Assembly (NCBI GenBank): GCA_964550125.1
Contig: CAZJWC010000005.1
Location: 23,031 to 87,030 of the forward strand
From: CAZJWC01 sp964550125
Lineage (GTDB): Bacteria; Bacillota; Clostridia; Christensenellales; Borkfalkiaceae
DNA: 64,000 nucleotides
Reading direction: 5' to 3'
Shown: one piece after another, positions 25,760 to 34,086 of the stretch
Position numbering within the stretch: the first letter of the stretch is position 1
Layout of the letters: the number at the start of each line of letters is the position of its first letter
Position numbers and translations under genes: made by a program
The notes under the pieces: generated by a model
Database searches by the model: none
Told to the model about the DNA's origin: nothing
What the model saw: the letters and a program-made list of their open reading frames with translations, nothing else

Positions 25760-25782
25760 TCACCTATTAGTGTAATAGGTGA
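25760..25782 (+). repeat. Left inverted repeat (putative recombinase site)
   Basis: 23 bp: arm TCACCTATTA, core GTG, arm TAATAGGTGA. It is the exact reverse complement of the copy at 25906-25928. The arms are themselves inverted, as in core sites bound by two tyrosine-recombinase protomers, so only the central GTG/CAC gives the site its direction. Confidence 0.9.
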
Positions 25783-25905
25783 ACTTTAAGTGCCATAAGA
25801 GTTGACTTTTTTAAAAAGTGGAATATTTGTATATGTTTCTTAAAAAAAATATTGTTAAAATATTGTTTTTTTAATATATTTGTGATAGAATTAAGAAAAG
25901 AAAAA
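25783..25905. other. Putative invertible DNA segment (123 bp)
   Basis: Non-coding AT-rich segment enclosed by the exact inverted 23-bp repeats, directly upstream of the surface-lipoprotein operon and 63 bp from the stop of a tyrosine recombinase gene. It holds the promoter at 25863-25891, which points away from the operon in this assembly. A weaker candidate on the minus strand is TTAACA (25858-25853) with TATACA (25833-25828) at 19 bases. The layout is that of an invertible-promoter switch; inversion itself is inferred. Confidence 0.75.
25863..25891 (+). promoter_or_regulatory. Promoter inside the invertible segment, facing away from the operon
   Basis: TTGTTT (25863-25868), 17-base spacer, extended -10 TGA-TAGAAT (25883-25891). 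It is the best sigma-A match within the segment. It reads rightward through the right repeat into the terminator at 25938. After inversion it would read leftward into the lipoprotein operon. Confidence 0.65.
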
Positions 25906-25928
25906 TCACCTATTACACTAATAGGTGA
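25906..25928 (-). repeat. Right inverted repeat (putative recombinase site)
   Basis: Exact reverse complement of the repeat at 25760-25782 (core CAC on the plus strand). On the minus strand it is followed by TTTTTCTTTTC, so as RNA it could also act as terminator for the recombinase gene. Confidence 0.9.
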
Positions 25929-25937
25929 TCCTGTTTA

Positions 25938-25970
25938 TACATCTACGACTATGGTAGATGTATTTTTTTT
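25938..25970 (+). terminator. Terminator facing the invertible promoter
   Basis: TACATCTAC (25938-25946) pairs with GTAGATGTA (25954-25962), followed by TTTTTTTT on the plus strand only. There is no plus-strand gene here, so its evident job is to stop the transcript from the promoter at 25863-25891. Confidence 0.8.
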
Positions 25971-26898
25971 ATAAAAGTTTACCCAACTTATTCATCATCA
26001 CTCTCTTGTGCTCCATAAGAGAGTGAACATATCGGTTGAGCGTTATTGTTGGTGATTTATGACCGAGTATTTCAGCAAGAGTTTTTACATCTATTCCACA
26101 TTCCAAAGCACGAGTAGCAAAAGTGTGGCGTAGTGAGTGAAATCCTTTGTGCTGAATACCTAACCTTTTCAGCAGTGAGGTAAATGTTTTTTGGTATGAC
26201 CTTACAGATATAATCCTATTACGGTCGCTTACCACGTATTTGCTTGAACTTTTATTTTTTATTTCTCTCAAGTGGGATAGTAACTGCCGAGGTATAGGAA
26301 TAATTCTGTGGGAGGACTCTGTTTTGGGGGTATTTGTTATTCTACAAAACTTACCGTTTTCATCTTTTCCGTCATGGCAAGTTTTATTAACAGTCAGTTC
26401 GCACTTTGCAAAATTAATATCAGTCCACTCAAGCGCCAAAACCTCACCTATACGAAGCCCCGTATATAGACACAGCAAAATACCGAACATTTTAATTTTT
26501 TTGTGGTTTATTACTGCTTTTTCAATCATTTTTTGTTCAGTCTGCGTAAAGCAAGAAACTTGTTTTTCAGTAATTTTAGGCCTTTTGATTTTGTCTGCAA
26601 TATATTTGTTAGATAAACCAATTCTATTTGCCGTTTCAAGCGAACTTTGAATTACCGTGATAATAGAGTTTACAGAATTTGGTGAGAGTCCAGCACCTGT
26701 TTTCAAATTGCCACATTGTGATAGGTGGGTTATAAATTTCTGCATAATCATAGGTGTTAAGTCGTTTATTTCATAATGTCCAAGATGATGAACGATGTGT
26801 TGAGATACGATTTCATAATACCTTGTGTAAGTCCTTTCTTTTGCAGTAGGTTTTATATAGTTATCAAGCCAGTTTTCCAACCATTTTTTGTATTTCAT
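25969..26898 (-). CDS. Tyrosine recombinase, candidate invertase of the adjacent switch
   Basis: Site-specific recombinase of the XerC/phage-integrase family, 309 residues. A helical SAM-like N-terminal domain (about 1-110) precedes the catalytic domain. All catalytic residues are visible: Arg in TGLRIGE, Lys in TPKTESSHR, HSLRH (His and Arg), His in LGHKS and the nucleophile Tyr in NRYVH. AAAGGAG precedes the ATG. No relaxase, capsid or excisionase gene is near, so it does not look like part of a prophage or conjugative element. Its closeness to two exact inverted repeats suggests it inverts the segment at 25783-25905. Confidence 0.9.
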   Translation of the reverse strand: MKYKKWLENWLDNYIKPTAKERTYTRYYEIVSQHIVHHLGHYEINDLTPMIMQKFITHLSQCGNLKTGAGLSPNSVNSIITVIQSSLETANRIGLSNKYIADKIKRPKITEKQVSCFTQTEQKMIEKAVINHKKIKMFGILLCLYTGLRIGEVLALEWTDINFAKCELTVNKTCHDGKDENGKFCRITNTPKTESSHRIIPIPRQLLSHLREIKNKSSSKYVVSDRNRIISVRSYQKTFTSLLKRLGIQHKGFHSLRHTFATRALECGIDVKTLAEILGHKSPTITLNRYVHSLMEHKRVMMNKLGKLL

Positions 26899-27052
26899 AA
26901 TTTATCTCCTTTTCTAAATTTTTACAAATAAAACACTCTCTATGAGTTGACATTTACAAGTATTTTTTGGGTATTTGTGATAAAAACTTTATAATATTTT
27001 ACACCTTTAGGAGAAAATAAAAAACTGACGATATCTCGCCAGTATATATAAC

Positions 27053-27088
27053 AAAAAAGGTCTGCACAATTTGTGCAGACCTTTTTTG
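27053..27088 (-). terminator. Terminator after tRNA-Pro
   Basis: AAAAAAGGTCTGCACAA pairs with TTGTGCAGACCTTTTTT. It starts a few bases after the CCA end of the tRNA. Confidence 0.9.
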
Positions 27089-27093
27089 TCTTA

Positions 27094-27170
27094 TGGTCGA
27101 GGCGACAAGATTTGAACTTGCGACCTCTTGGTCCCGAACCAAGCGCGCTACCAAACTGCGCTACGCCTCG
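27094..27170 (-). tRNA. tRNA-Pro (anticodon CGG)
   Basis: 77 nt with CCA encoded. Acceptor CGAGGCG pairs with CGCCTCG; anticodon stem CTTGG/CCAAG encloses loop TTCGGGA giving anticodon CGG; the T-arm has GTTCAAATC. It is read on the minus strand. No duplicated tRNA 3' end that would mark an integration site was seen nearby. Confidence 0.96.
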
Positions 27171-27201
27171 ATAGAGGCCAAAAGCCTCATACAATTAAAT
27201 T

Positions 27202-27843
27202 TTAAAGCACGACCGAACCATAACAACCGGTCAACATTTTAAAAGCCTCAATAATTTCAGGACTTACAGCAGGAATTTCTCCCGACATAATCTTATCTAA
27301 ATAAATGTTAACTTTTTTAATTTCATCTTTTTTGAAATACAGCTTTAAAAGTTTACATTTTCTCATAAACAAAAGGAAAAGTGCATCATCTTTACTTATA
27401 TCTGTATTGCCCTCTAAAACAAAAGGTTTTACATTTTCGATTATTTGAAGTTGTTTATCTCTCATAGGGAAAAATCTATCGTAATTATTTTCATTATAAA
27501 CATAGTTTTTATGAAGCAAATCTTGACCATACAGTTTATAAATGTACGTAAAATTCTTCTTAGCATGCATAAAACCTTTTAGCAATATATGGTATCTCTT
27601 TGTTGAATATACGATGATTGAATTGAAAGCGTTTTTCAATCTTTCATCAGTTCCCTTATATCTTTCTTCACAAAAAATCGCATCATATTTTGTATCAATG
27701 CTAAAAGTTTTATTTTCAATAAGTTCAAGTATACAACTAGAAAATAACGATAACTTAACGGGTACTTCCCTTAACATTGAAAAGCCTCCGTTTCTATTCA
27801 ACAAACAGAAAAACAATTTTTCACTATAATTTAACTCGTCCAT
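27202..27843 (-). CDS. Unknown protein, possibly GPP34-like
   Basis: A 213-residue soluble, largely helical protein without signal peptide. It starts directly after the GH31 stop with GGAG upstream, so it is translated from the same message. The layout (short N-terminal strand, helical core, closing segment SKDDALFLLFMRKCKLLKLYF) is reminiscent of the Golgi phosphoprotein 3 (GPP34) family, which binds phosphoinositides in eukaryotes and is common but uncharacterised in bacteria. This match is by eye and weak. It could equally be a lineage-specific protein. Confidence 0.5.
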   Translation of the reverse strand: MDELNYSEKLFFCLLNRNGGFSMLREVPVKLSLFSSCILELIENKTFSIDTKYDAIFCEERYKGTDERLKNAFNSIIVYSTKRYHILLKGFMHAKKNFTYIYKLYGQDLLHKNYVYNENNYDRFFPMRDKQLQIIENVKPFVLEGNTDISKDDALFLLFMRKCKLLKLYFKKDEIKKVNIYLDKIMSGEIPAVSPEIIEAFKMLTGCYGSVVL

Positions 27844-30252
27844 TTATTCTCCTTTTAAAAGTGCTTCCAAAAGTCTAATTTTATAAATTTTATGGAACTC
27901 ACTCTTTTCTATTAAACTTTCAAATTCTTCTTCACTTTCACATCTATAAAGTTCGTCATGAAGGGTATATCTTTCCTTTGTATCTCCTTCCAATCGCAAT
28001 AATGAATATTTAATTCTGTCCCTTAAATATTCAATTCTAGACATGCTTTCAAAGCAAACCTTAATCTTATAATTTGCCATAAAATCAATATTTTTAAGAG
28101 TTATTTCAAGGCAATCATCTATCTTGTAATCAAACTGAACATCTACTCCGTTTGCAGTAACTAAAATTGAATTAACTTTGCCAATATTTTTATAACTGAA
28201 AACATATTCTCTATTTTTAGGCAAAATATTTGAATAACCGGTAGTATAAAACTCTGTAATTTGAGTTTTATCTTCTATGCTATTTTCAAATCTTGTAATG
28301 GCTGATTTTTCACCTAAATCCTCATACAATTCAAAAACACCCTTGCCGTTATACACCTCAAGTTCAAGCGATTTAGGGTTTTCTATCGAATTATTATGCT
28401 CATATTTTGCAAGAGGAATAATTCCTCCTTCTTTAGCAAATACAGGTATACTATCTAGCCATCTAACTATTTCAATCTCTCGTCCACCTTGATAGATGTC
28501 TCCTGTAAAAACATCAGTCCAAGTTCCCTCGGGCAACCATACTCGCATTTGAGTTAGATTTTTATACTGGCTAGGTTTAGTGATAGGAGCAACCAATAAT
28601 TGCCCACCAAAAAGGTATTCATTTTTGTATCTATAAGCAAATTTTTCATTTGGATACTCATAATACAAAGGTTCACACAAGGCAATACCGTTTTTATGCG
28701 TTTGATAGTTCGCAGAATACAAATATGGGATAAGTCTATGTCGTAAACGCAAGAACTTTGACGCAAGTTCACCTATTCCGTTCATAAACGTCCAAGGCTC
28801 TTTAGTCGTAACTTCATTACAGGTACTATGCATACGTAGGATAGGATTAAACACTGCAAACTGTATATATCTTAAATATCTTTCATCATTTTTATCGCCG
28901 TTATAATGTCCACCAATATCGTGACTCCACCAAGTATATCCTATATTTGAAGCATTTACAGTAAAATAGGGCAAATAGTCCAAACTGTTCCAAGACATAA
29001 TGGTATCTCCCGTAAATCCAAGAGGATATCTATGCGCACCCACTCCACAGTATCTTGAAAGTATAATCTGCTCATTTGAATTATTTTTATCTAAAGTATG
29101 ATAGTGATTCAATGACCATAAAGGGTCCAGCCCTTCCATTTTTGAGGAAGTACCCTGTTGCCAATCCACCCACCAAAAATCAACGCCTTGTTCTTCTAAA
29201 GGGTGATGCAATATATCAAAATAATTATTTATAAATCTGGTATCAGCAATATCAAATGGAATATGTTGCTCCGTAGAGGCATCTATTCCCATCGCATTTG
29301 CCATTTTTTCATAGCAGTCTTCGTAGTATCTTACACCCTGTGCTGGGTGCAAATTCAAGGTTACCTTTAGTCCTCTATCTTTCAATTTTTTTAAAAATTC
29401 TTTAGGATTATGGAAAAACCTATTATTCCAAGAATAACCCGTCCAACCGATGCCCCATTTCGACTCATCACCTAGGTAATAGGGGGTATTTTTCCCTGTT
29501 GAAGTAATTTCTTTTTCATTATCAACATCAAACGAATAATGCCAGTCCATATCAATAGTTGCTACCGTTAAAGGAATATCTGCCTTTGCAAACTTGTCCA
29601 TTAGAGATAGGTATTCTTTGTCAGTATAGGCTTTATATCTACTCCACCAATTTCCCAAAGCAAATCTAGGAATCAAAGGAGTATGCCCTGTGATTTGATA
29701 TAACGCTTTTACTGCACCACGATAGTCGTTGCCGTAAGCAAATACATAAATATCAAGTTGCTCGTTTGAGGCAGGTGCCAATTCCCCTGTACTCTTTAAA
29801 ATTAAGGAGTTTAAATCGTCCAAAACAGCCACACCATTTTTGGAACACACGCCGTAGTCAAGTTTCAACTTACTACCGTCTCGCATAATATCTCCGTTAC
29901 AACCATCAAGAGTTCTTGCCGTGCCTTCAAGATTATGTTCGTTTGTCAGTAAAACGTTCCTTCCATTGACCACTGCATAGCTTTTTGCAAAATCATTGCC
30001 ATCAACTACCAGTTGTGTTTTTCTAGTAGTTAAAAACAACTTATTATCGTTTACATAACTAGTAAAAATTTGAGAAACTGCATCTCTAAAAAAAACGCTT
30101 TGAGTTGCTTCATCATTAAAAACTCTATTTTCATCTTTTTCCACACGGAACAGTCTATCTGCTAATACAGTAATTCTGTAATCGTTAAATGTAAGCACAT
30201 TATCAGGTTTTGCAATAGGTCTTGTATTTGCAATCAGTTTTTCGTTTAACAT
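27844..30252 (-). CDS. Glycoside hydrolase family 31 (alpha-glucosidase/xylosidase type)
   Basis: Cytoplasmic retaining alpha-glycosidase, 802 residues and no signal peptide. An N-terminal beta-sandwich precedes the (beta/alpha)8 barrel starting at about residue 200 (PRFALGNWWSRYKAYT). The nucleophile Asp is in WWVDWQQG and the acid/base Asp in GFTGDTIMSW. IDMDWHYSF and HDIGGHYNG are further GH31 landmarks. The order of motifs supports alpha-glucosidase or alpha-xylosidase activity on oligosaccharides; the exact substrate cannot be read from sequence. No sugar transporter is adjacent. A sigma-A-like promoter lies upstream. Confidence 0.93.
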   Translation of the reverse strand: MLNEKLIANTRPIAKPDNVLTFNDYRITVLADRLFRVEKDENRVFNDEATQSVFFRDAVSQIFTSYVNDNKLFLTTRKTQLVVDGNDFAKSYAVVNGRNVLLTNEHNLEGTARTLDGCNGDIMRDGSKLKLDYGVCSKNGVAVLDDLNSLILKSTGELAPASNEQLDIYVFAYGNDYRGAVKALYQITGHTPLIPRFALGNWWSRYKAYTDKEYLSLMDKFAKADIPLTVATIDMDWHYSFDVDNEKEITSTGKNTPYYLGDESKWGIGWTGYSWNNRFFHNPKEFLKKLKDRGLKVTLNLHPAQGVRYYEDCYEKMANAMGIDASTEQHIPFDIADTRFINNYFDILHHPLEEQGVDFWWVDWQQGTSSKMEGLDPLWSLNHYHTLDKNNSNEQIILSRYCGVGAHRYPLGFTGDTIMSWNSLDYLPYFTVNASNIGYTWWSHDIGGHYNGDKNDERYLRYIQFAVFNPILRMHSTCNEVTTKEPWTFMNGIGELASKFLRLRHRLIPYLYSANYQTHKNGIALCEPLYYEYPNEKFAYRYKNEYLFGGQLLVAPITKPSQYKNLTQMRVWLPEGTWTDVFTGDIYQGGREIEIVRWLDSIPVFAKEGGIIPLAKYEHNNSIENPKSLELEVYNGKGVFELYEDLGEKSAITRFENSIEDKTQITEFYTTGYSNILPKNREYVFSYKNIGKVNSILVTANGVDVQFDYKIDDCLEITLKNIDFMANYKIKVCFESMSRIEYLRDRIKYSLLRLEGDTKERYTLHDELYRCESEEEFESLIEKSEFHKIYKIRLLEALLKGE

Positions 30253-30279
30253 AATCTTTTCCTTATCACATTTTTATAA

Positions 30280-30307
30280 ATTATACCATAAAAAAGAAAA
30301 AAAACAA
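30280..30307 (-). promoter_or_regulatory. Promoter of the GH31 gene (TTGTTT-16-TATAAT)
   Basis: Minus strand: TTGTTT (30307-30302), 16-base spacer ending in TGG, TATAAT (30285-30280), 28 bases before the start codon. Confidence 0.65.
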
Positions 30308-30347
30308 ACTATTCAACTATATTCTTAAATTTTATCTTATAAAATAA

Positions 30348-30385
30348 AAAGCACAACAGGTAAAAACTTACCCATTATGCTTAAT
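30348..30385 (-). terminator. Terminator of the membrane-protein gene at 30389
   Basis: Hairpin AAGCATAATGGGTAAG with CTGTTGTGCTT (G-U pairs only on the minus strand), followed by TTTTTATTTT. Confidence 0.75.
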
Positions 30386-30388
30386 TGT

Positions 30389-31108
30389 TTAGTTATTTTT
30401 GGTTTGCTTCTTTTTTCCTTTGGCAACACCGTGAATAATTAGATGACCTACAGAGTAAAACACAATCTCGCACATTATAAATATAAATGCCCAAACCAAA
30501 AGAAACACTCCACCAAAAGATGTGTTTTCTCCTGTATTTTTCAAAAGAATTAGGGCATTAAAAAAATAATAAGAAATAAATATTCCTGCTACAATACAAA
30601 TGAAATTTATTACTATTTTGGCAATACTCCTAACATGAATAATATTTTTTTTATAAAAAATATGGCCTATCACTACATCTAACAATATACCTAATAAAAT
30701 GGAGAAAAAAATTGTTGCTAATGCAATGTACAAAAGGGTAACTATATCATCAATAGGTGTCGTTCCAGAAAGTAAAGTAATTGAAATAGGAAATAGTAAT
30801 GATGCCATAAAACCAAAAATAAACATTTTTATGATTTTATATAAACCGTTGTTTCCTTCAATCGTCCTTTCTTTATAATTTATCTTTATTAGATAATAAA
30901 AGGCAATCATAACGGATATATCAATAATTGAGGTTGCAATTATTAAAATAAAAGGATGCTTTGAAATAAGCATAAGTACTGCATTAAAAATCATTGTCAT
31001 CACAAAAACAATACTCATTAGTTTAGCGAATCTGCTTATCCTTTTAATCTGTAAATCAACTCTTTCCTCAACATCTTCTATTTTTTCACTCTCGTTGTTT
31101 AGTCCCAT
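30389..31108 (-). CDS. Unknown polytopic membrane protein
   Basis: Not recognised. Start at the ATG at 31108, which has GAGG 5 bases upstream; the GTG two codons earlier overlaps that site. The 239 residues contain five or six hydrophobic helices after a short charged N-terminus (NESEKIEDVEERVDLQIKRI), with a Lys-rich C-terminal tail (AKGKKKQTKNN). No substrate-binding or catalytic motif is seen. It stands alone between two terminators. Confidence 0.75.
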   Translation of the reverse strand: MGLNNESEKIEDVEERVDLQIKRISRFAKLMSIVFVMTMIFNAVLMLISKHPFILIIATSIIDISVMIAFYYLIKINYKERTIEGNNGLYKIIKMFIFGFMASLLFPISITLLSGTTPIDDIVTLLYIALATIFFSILLGILLDVVIGHIFYKKNIIHVRSIAKIVINFICIVAGIFISYYFFNALILLKNTGENTSFGGVFLLVWAFIFIMCEIVFYSVGHLIIHGVAKGKKKQTKNN

Positions 31109-31209
31109 AAACACCTCATTGTTTTTAAAACTAGATTAAGTATACCACATCTTAATATAAAGGACAATAAATTTTTTTAGAATTTACGAAAAATGTGTTT
31201 ATTCACAAA

Positions 31210-31243
31210 ATAAAAACACCTATTTGACATAGGTGTTTTTTGT
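31210..31243 (-). terminator. Terminator of the DUF3137-LemA operon
   Basis: AAAACACCTAT/ATAGGTGTTTT stem with T-runs on both strands, 5 bases after the lemA stop. Confidence 0.88.
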
Positions 31244-31246
31244 TGA

Positions 31247-31813
31247 TTAAAAATCAAATTTAACATCTTGAAGTTTTCTTTCTTCAGCAACAAAGAACTC
31301 TCTCTTTTCGCAATGACACATTGATGCAATGATTGAAGAAGGGAAAGAAATTACTTTAGCATTATAAGCGTTTACGTTACTATTGTACAAACGGCGAGAT
31401 GCTTGCAAATGTTCTTCAGTATCCATAACTGCAACTTGTAATTGCTTGAATTGTTCGTTAGCCTTTAATTGAGGATAGTTTTCTGCAACCGCATAAACTT
31501 GACTCATTGCTTTTGAAATTTTTTCTTGAGTTTCATTAAGCTCAGCAACTGTCATACCACTTCTCATTTTGATTGTTTCAACATAAGTTTCTTTTTCGTG
31601 TTTTGCATAACCTTTTGCGATATCAAAAAGTTTAGTCAAAACATCATATCTCTTTGTCAACGCAATTTCAATTCCAGAGCAAGCCTCGTCAATTTTTAAC
31701 TCACCACGCTTTAAAGTATTTCTTGTAGAAATACCCCAAATTAAAATGATGAAAAGTACTACACCAGCGATGATGCCAACAACAGCACCTGTACCTAATA
31801 ATAAATTATTCAT
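31247..31813 (-). CDS. lemA: LemA family protein
   Basis: Membrane-anchored helical protein of 188 residues. One N-terminal hydrophobic helix is followed by an antiparallel helical bundle with the family segments RNTLKRGELKIDEACSGIEIALTKR (cited in part: residues about 31-55), VYAVAENYPQLKANEQF and ASRRLYNSNVNAYN. LemA proteins have no agreed function. It follows the DUF3137 gene, a common arrangement in Firmicutes, which suggests that the two work together at the membrane. Confidence 0.92.
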   Translation of the reverse strand: MNNLLLGTGAVVGIIAGVVLFIILIWGISTRNTLKRGELKIDEACSGIEIALTKRYDVLTKLFDIAKGYAKHEKETYVETIKMRSGMTVAELNETQEKISKAMSQVYAVAENYPQLKANEQFKQLQVAVMDTEEHLQASRRLYNSNVNAYNAKVISFPSSIIASMCHCEKREFFVAEERKLQDVKFDF

Positions 31814-31838
31814 ATATTACTCCTTTTTCTTTTGAAAT

Positions 31839-32765
31839 TTATTTAAATACTTTTTTGTTTAATTCTAACATATCAACGATATCAGTTATTATCTTAATTT
31901 CAAGCATTGCATTATCACATAATTTAACTATATCGTATTTTCCCTTTGTAGAAACTGAAAAAGAGGTTTTACTATTAGCAAGTGCGATAGTTAAGTTTCC
32001 TGCCTGAAAACTCATCATAAATGCACCTGGATTTTGTGCTTCTAGTTCCAAAAGTTTCTCCATAATTTGTGGAGTCAATATGTAAAAGCAGTCGTGTTCA
32101 CTTTGAGCATAAGTTTTAAACTTTTTGTTAAACACTTCACTTTCAAGACAGACTTTCGTCATGCCTGAAGTATCACCTCTTTTAAATCTTTCACATACCA
32201 TTATGTCAGTTAAGAAATTTTTATTAAATTCAAAACACATCCAACGACCTTTAAAAACAGAAAATTCATGTCTTTCTACATGCCCTTCCGAATCGGTTGT
32301 ATATTCTACTCTAATCAAATCAAGGAAAGATTGATAAAAAGGAACACCTTTATAACTTCCTGATATAAAATCGCCTCCACGAACTATATCTACCTCTTGT
32401 CTACTAATTAGCCTACTTTTCCAAATTAAATCATCACGGACATGTGAATTGGGTTGATAGTTATAGTTATCAAAGGTAGATGAAAAAACCCTACTCAAAA
32501 TTTCATTTTTGTACAGTTTATTCAAGTTTTTATGGTTTGAGCAACATAGGATAATACAAACCACCAAAAATATGATACCGAATACCATAAAAAAGACAGA
32601 AATATTACCTGTTAATATTTGAGTCGTAAACAATACTACGGATACAACCAACAAGCATATCGGTATAACAAGTACCTTTAGACATTTTTTGTAGGTATTA
32701 TAATACTTTTGAAGGTTATTTTGTACGTTTTCAGGAATACTTTTTGATAATTCTTCTCCGGTCAT
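31839..32765 (-). CDS. DUF3137 membrane protein, partner of LemA
   Basis: A 308-residue protein with two hydrophobic helices at about residues 35-55 and 60-80 and a large cytoplasmic domain. The segment SRQEVDIVRGGDFISGSYKG followed by VPFYQSFLDLIRVEY is typical of DUF3137. The ATG at 32765 has AAGGTG upstream; the GTG two codons earlier overlaps it. It forms an operon with lemA and is driven by a promoter at 32815-32844. Confidence 0.82.
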   Translation of the reverse strand: MTGEELSKSIPENVQNNLQKYYNTYKKCLKVLVIPICLLVVSVVLFTTQILTGNISVFFMVFGIIFLVVCIILCCSNHKNLNKLYKNEILSRVFSSTFDNYNYQPNSHVRDDLIWKSRLISRQEVDIVRGGDFISGSYKGVPFYQSFLDLIRVEYTTDSEGHVERHEFSVFKGRWMCFEFNKNFLTDIMVCERFKRGDTSGMTKVCLESEVFNKKFKTYAQSEHDCFYILTPQIMEKLLELEAQNPGAFMMSFQAGNLTIALANSKTSFSVSTKGKYDIVKLCDNAMLEIKIITDIVDMLELNKKVFK

Positions 32766-32814
32766 AAACACACCTTTTTTTTCTTTATGTAATTACTTTA
32801 TTTTTCTTAATCAT

Positions 32815-32844
32815 ATAATATCACAAATTTTACTTTTAAGTCAA
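32815..32844 (-). promoter_or_regulatory. Promoter of the DUF3137-LemA operon (TTGACT-18-TATTAT)
   Basis: Minus strand: TTGACT (32844-32839), 18-base spacer, extended -10 TGA-TATTAT (32820-32815), 50 bases before the start codon. Confidence 0.75.
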
Positions 32845-32952
32845 CAGTTGTAGTTGAAATATCCAAGCAGTTATTACAGATTTCCTGCGTATTAAACACA
32901 AAACTTGTAATTTTTACAAGACAGATAATTTACCTCGTAACAAAATATCTTT

Positions 32953-32985
32953 AAAAAAAAAGAAGATAGGTTAACCTACCTTCTT
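32953..32985 (-). terminator. Terminator after tRNA-Thr
   Basis: GAAGGTAGG TTAA CCTATCTTC hairpin (one G-U pair) followed by a run of T on the minus strand. Confidence 0.82.
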
Positions 32986-33006
32986 TATAAAAACATCTTA
33001 TTAAAA

Positions 33007-33082
33007 TGGAGCTACTGATGAGACTTGAACTCACGACCTATTGATTACGAATCAATTGCTCTACCAACTGAGCCACAGTAGC
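33007..33082 (-). tRNA. tRNA-Thr (anticodon CGT)
   Basis: 76 nt with CCA encoded. Acceptor GCTACTG/CAGTAGC; anticodon stem ATTGA/TCAAT with loop TTCGTAA giving anticodon CGT; D-arm GCTCAGTTGGTAGAGC; T-arm GTTCAAGTC. Confidence 0.96.
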
Positions 33083-33100
33083 ATAGAGGCGATAACGCCT

Positions 33101-34018
33101 TTATATATTTTTTATATTCTTTTTTAAAATAATATCAATCGCCTTAGGAACAATACTGTAAATAACGTTTCCTTCTTCGCCCTTTTCACCGTCATAGTTC
33201 CATACTACATTTTCATCTGTTTTGAACTCAAAATAATCGCCTTTTATACGAACTATACGCTTTTCTTTAATTCTATAACCAAACAAAAACATTTTTGCGA
33301 TAGCAAGCAATGCCATAATTTTACTTCTCTTTGATTTAGGCTTGTTTGTCTTAATCATTGCAACTTCAACTTGTCCGTCAACCAAGGAAGCGTGTTTATT
33401 AACTCTCATACCTGCTATTGATTTAGAATTCATAATTAAAATCAAAATACAGTCAGTTTCTGCAACTAAATCACCATACCAGTTATACGCCTGGATATGA
33501 AAGGTAGGAACTTTATTCTTTTCTAAAAGAGCATTATAGACATAGGCAATTTTCCCCCAAGACTTTTTCTTGTTTTGGGGAGTTGAATATGTTGACTTTG
33601 TTAATACTCCTGCACAAACTACATACATTGCATATCTTTCATTGACACGCATACAGTCAACAGATTTTACCTCTCCATTGAGAATTAGTTGGACTGCCTT
33701 TTTAATAGTACGTGGTATTTTCAAAGTTCTTGCAACATCATTGCAAGTACCTGTGGGAATATAACCCAATGAAGGTTTTTTCTCCAAGGGAGCAAGGGCA
33801 TTGACAACTTCATTAAAGGTACCGTCTCCACCAGAAAAAACAACAGTATTGTAGTCGTTAGCAATCTCTTTTAGTTTTACCGTCATATCTTTAGGAGCAG
33901 TTGTTGCATAAGTATCTACGATATCGTATTTCGTTTTTAATCTTTCAACAATGTAATTTCTATTCTTTTCAGACTTACCTTTTCCACTATTTGGGTTATA
34001 TATGTAAATACACTTCAT
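33101..34018 (-). CDS. Diacylglycerol kinase-family lipid kinase (YegS/BmrU type)
   Basis: Soluble kinase of 305 residues that phosphorylates a lipid such as diacylglycerol. It shows the ATP-binding start YIYNPNSGKGKS, the signature FSGGDGTFNEVVNAL, and GYIPTGTCNDVARTL. The ATG at 34018 is chosen because GAGGTGG lies just upstream; a GTG two codons earlier is inside that site. In Firmicutes this family recycles diacylglycerol left by lipoteichoic acid synthesis or acts in lipid remodelling. It precedes tRNA-Thr on the minus strand. Confidence 0.92.
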   Translation of the reverse strand: MKCIYIYNPNSGKGKSEKNRNYIVERLKTKYDIVDTYATTAPKDMTVKLKEIANDYNTVVFSGGDGTFNEVVNALAPLEKKPSLGYIPTGTCNDVARTLKIPRTIKKAVQLILNGEVKSVDCMRVNERYAMYVVCAGVLTKSTYSTPQNKKKSWGKIAYVYNALLEKNKVPTFHIQAYNWYGDLVAETDCILILIMNSKSIAGMRVNKHASLVDGQVEVAMIKTNKPKSKRSKIMALLAIAKMFLFGYRIKEKRIVRIKGDYFEFKTDENVVWNYDGEKGEEGNVIYSIVPKAIDIILKKNIKNI

Positions 34019-34086
34019 TGCCACCTCACAATACTTTCACTATTATAATACAATTTTTTTTTATTTGCAAGGATTTACACGGTTAA

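Noticed and set aside
25760..25928. The two palindromes as ordinary terminators
   Set aside because: Only the right copy is followed by a T-run, and only on one strand. Exact identity of both copies in inverted orientation is better explained by recombination sites. A secondary terminator role for the right copy is kept as possible.
25969..27170. Integrative element inserted at tRNA-Pro
   Set aside because: The recombinase is near the tRNA, but no direct repeat of the tRNA 3' end, no excisionase and no cargo of mobile type were found.
26940..27194. Open frame of 84 codons on the minus strand
   Set aside because: It runs through tRNA-Pro and its terminator; the FKSCR-type peptide is the usual false translation of a tRNA gene.
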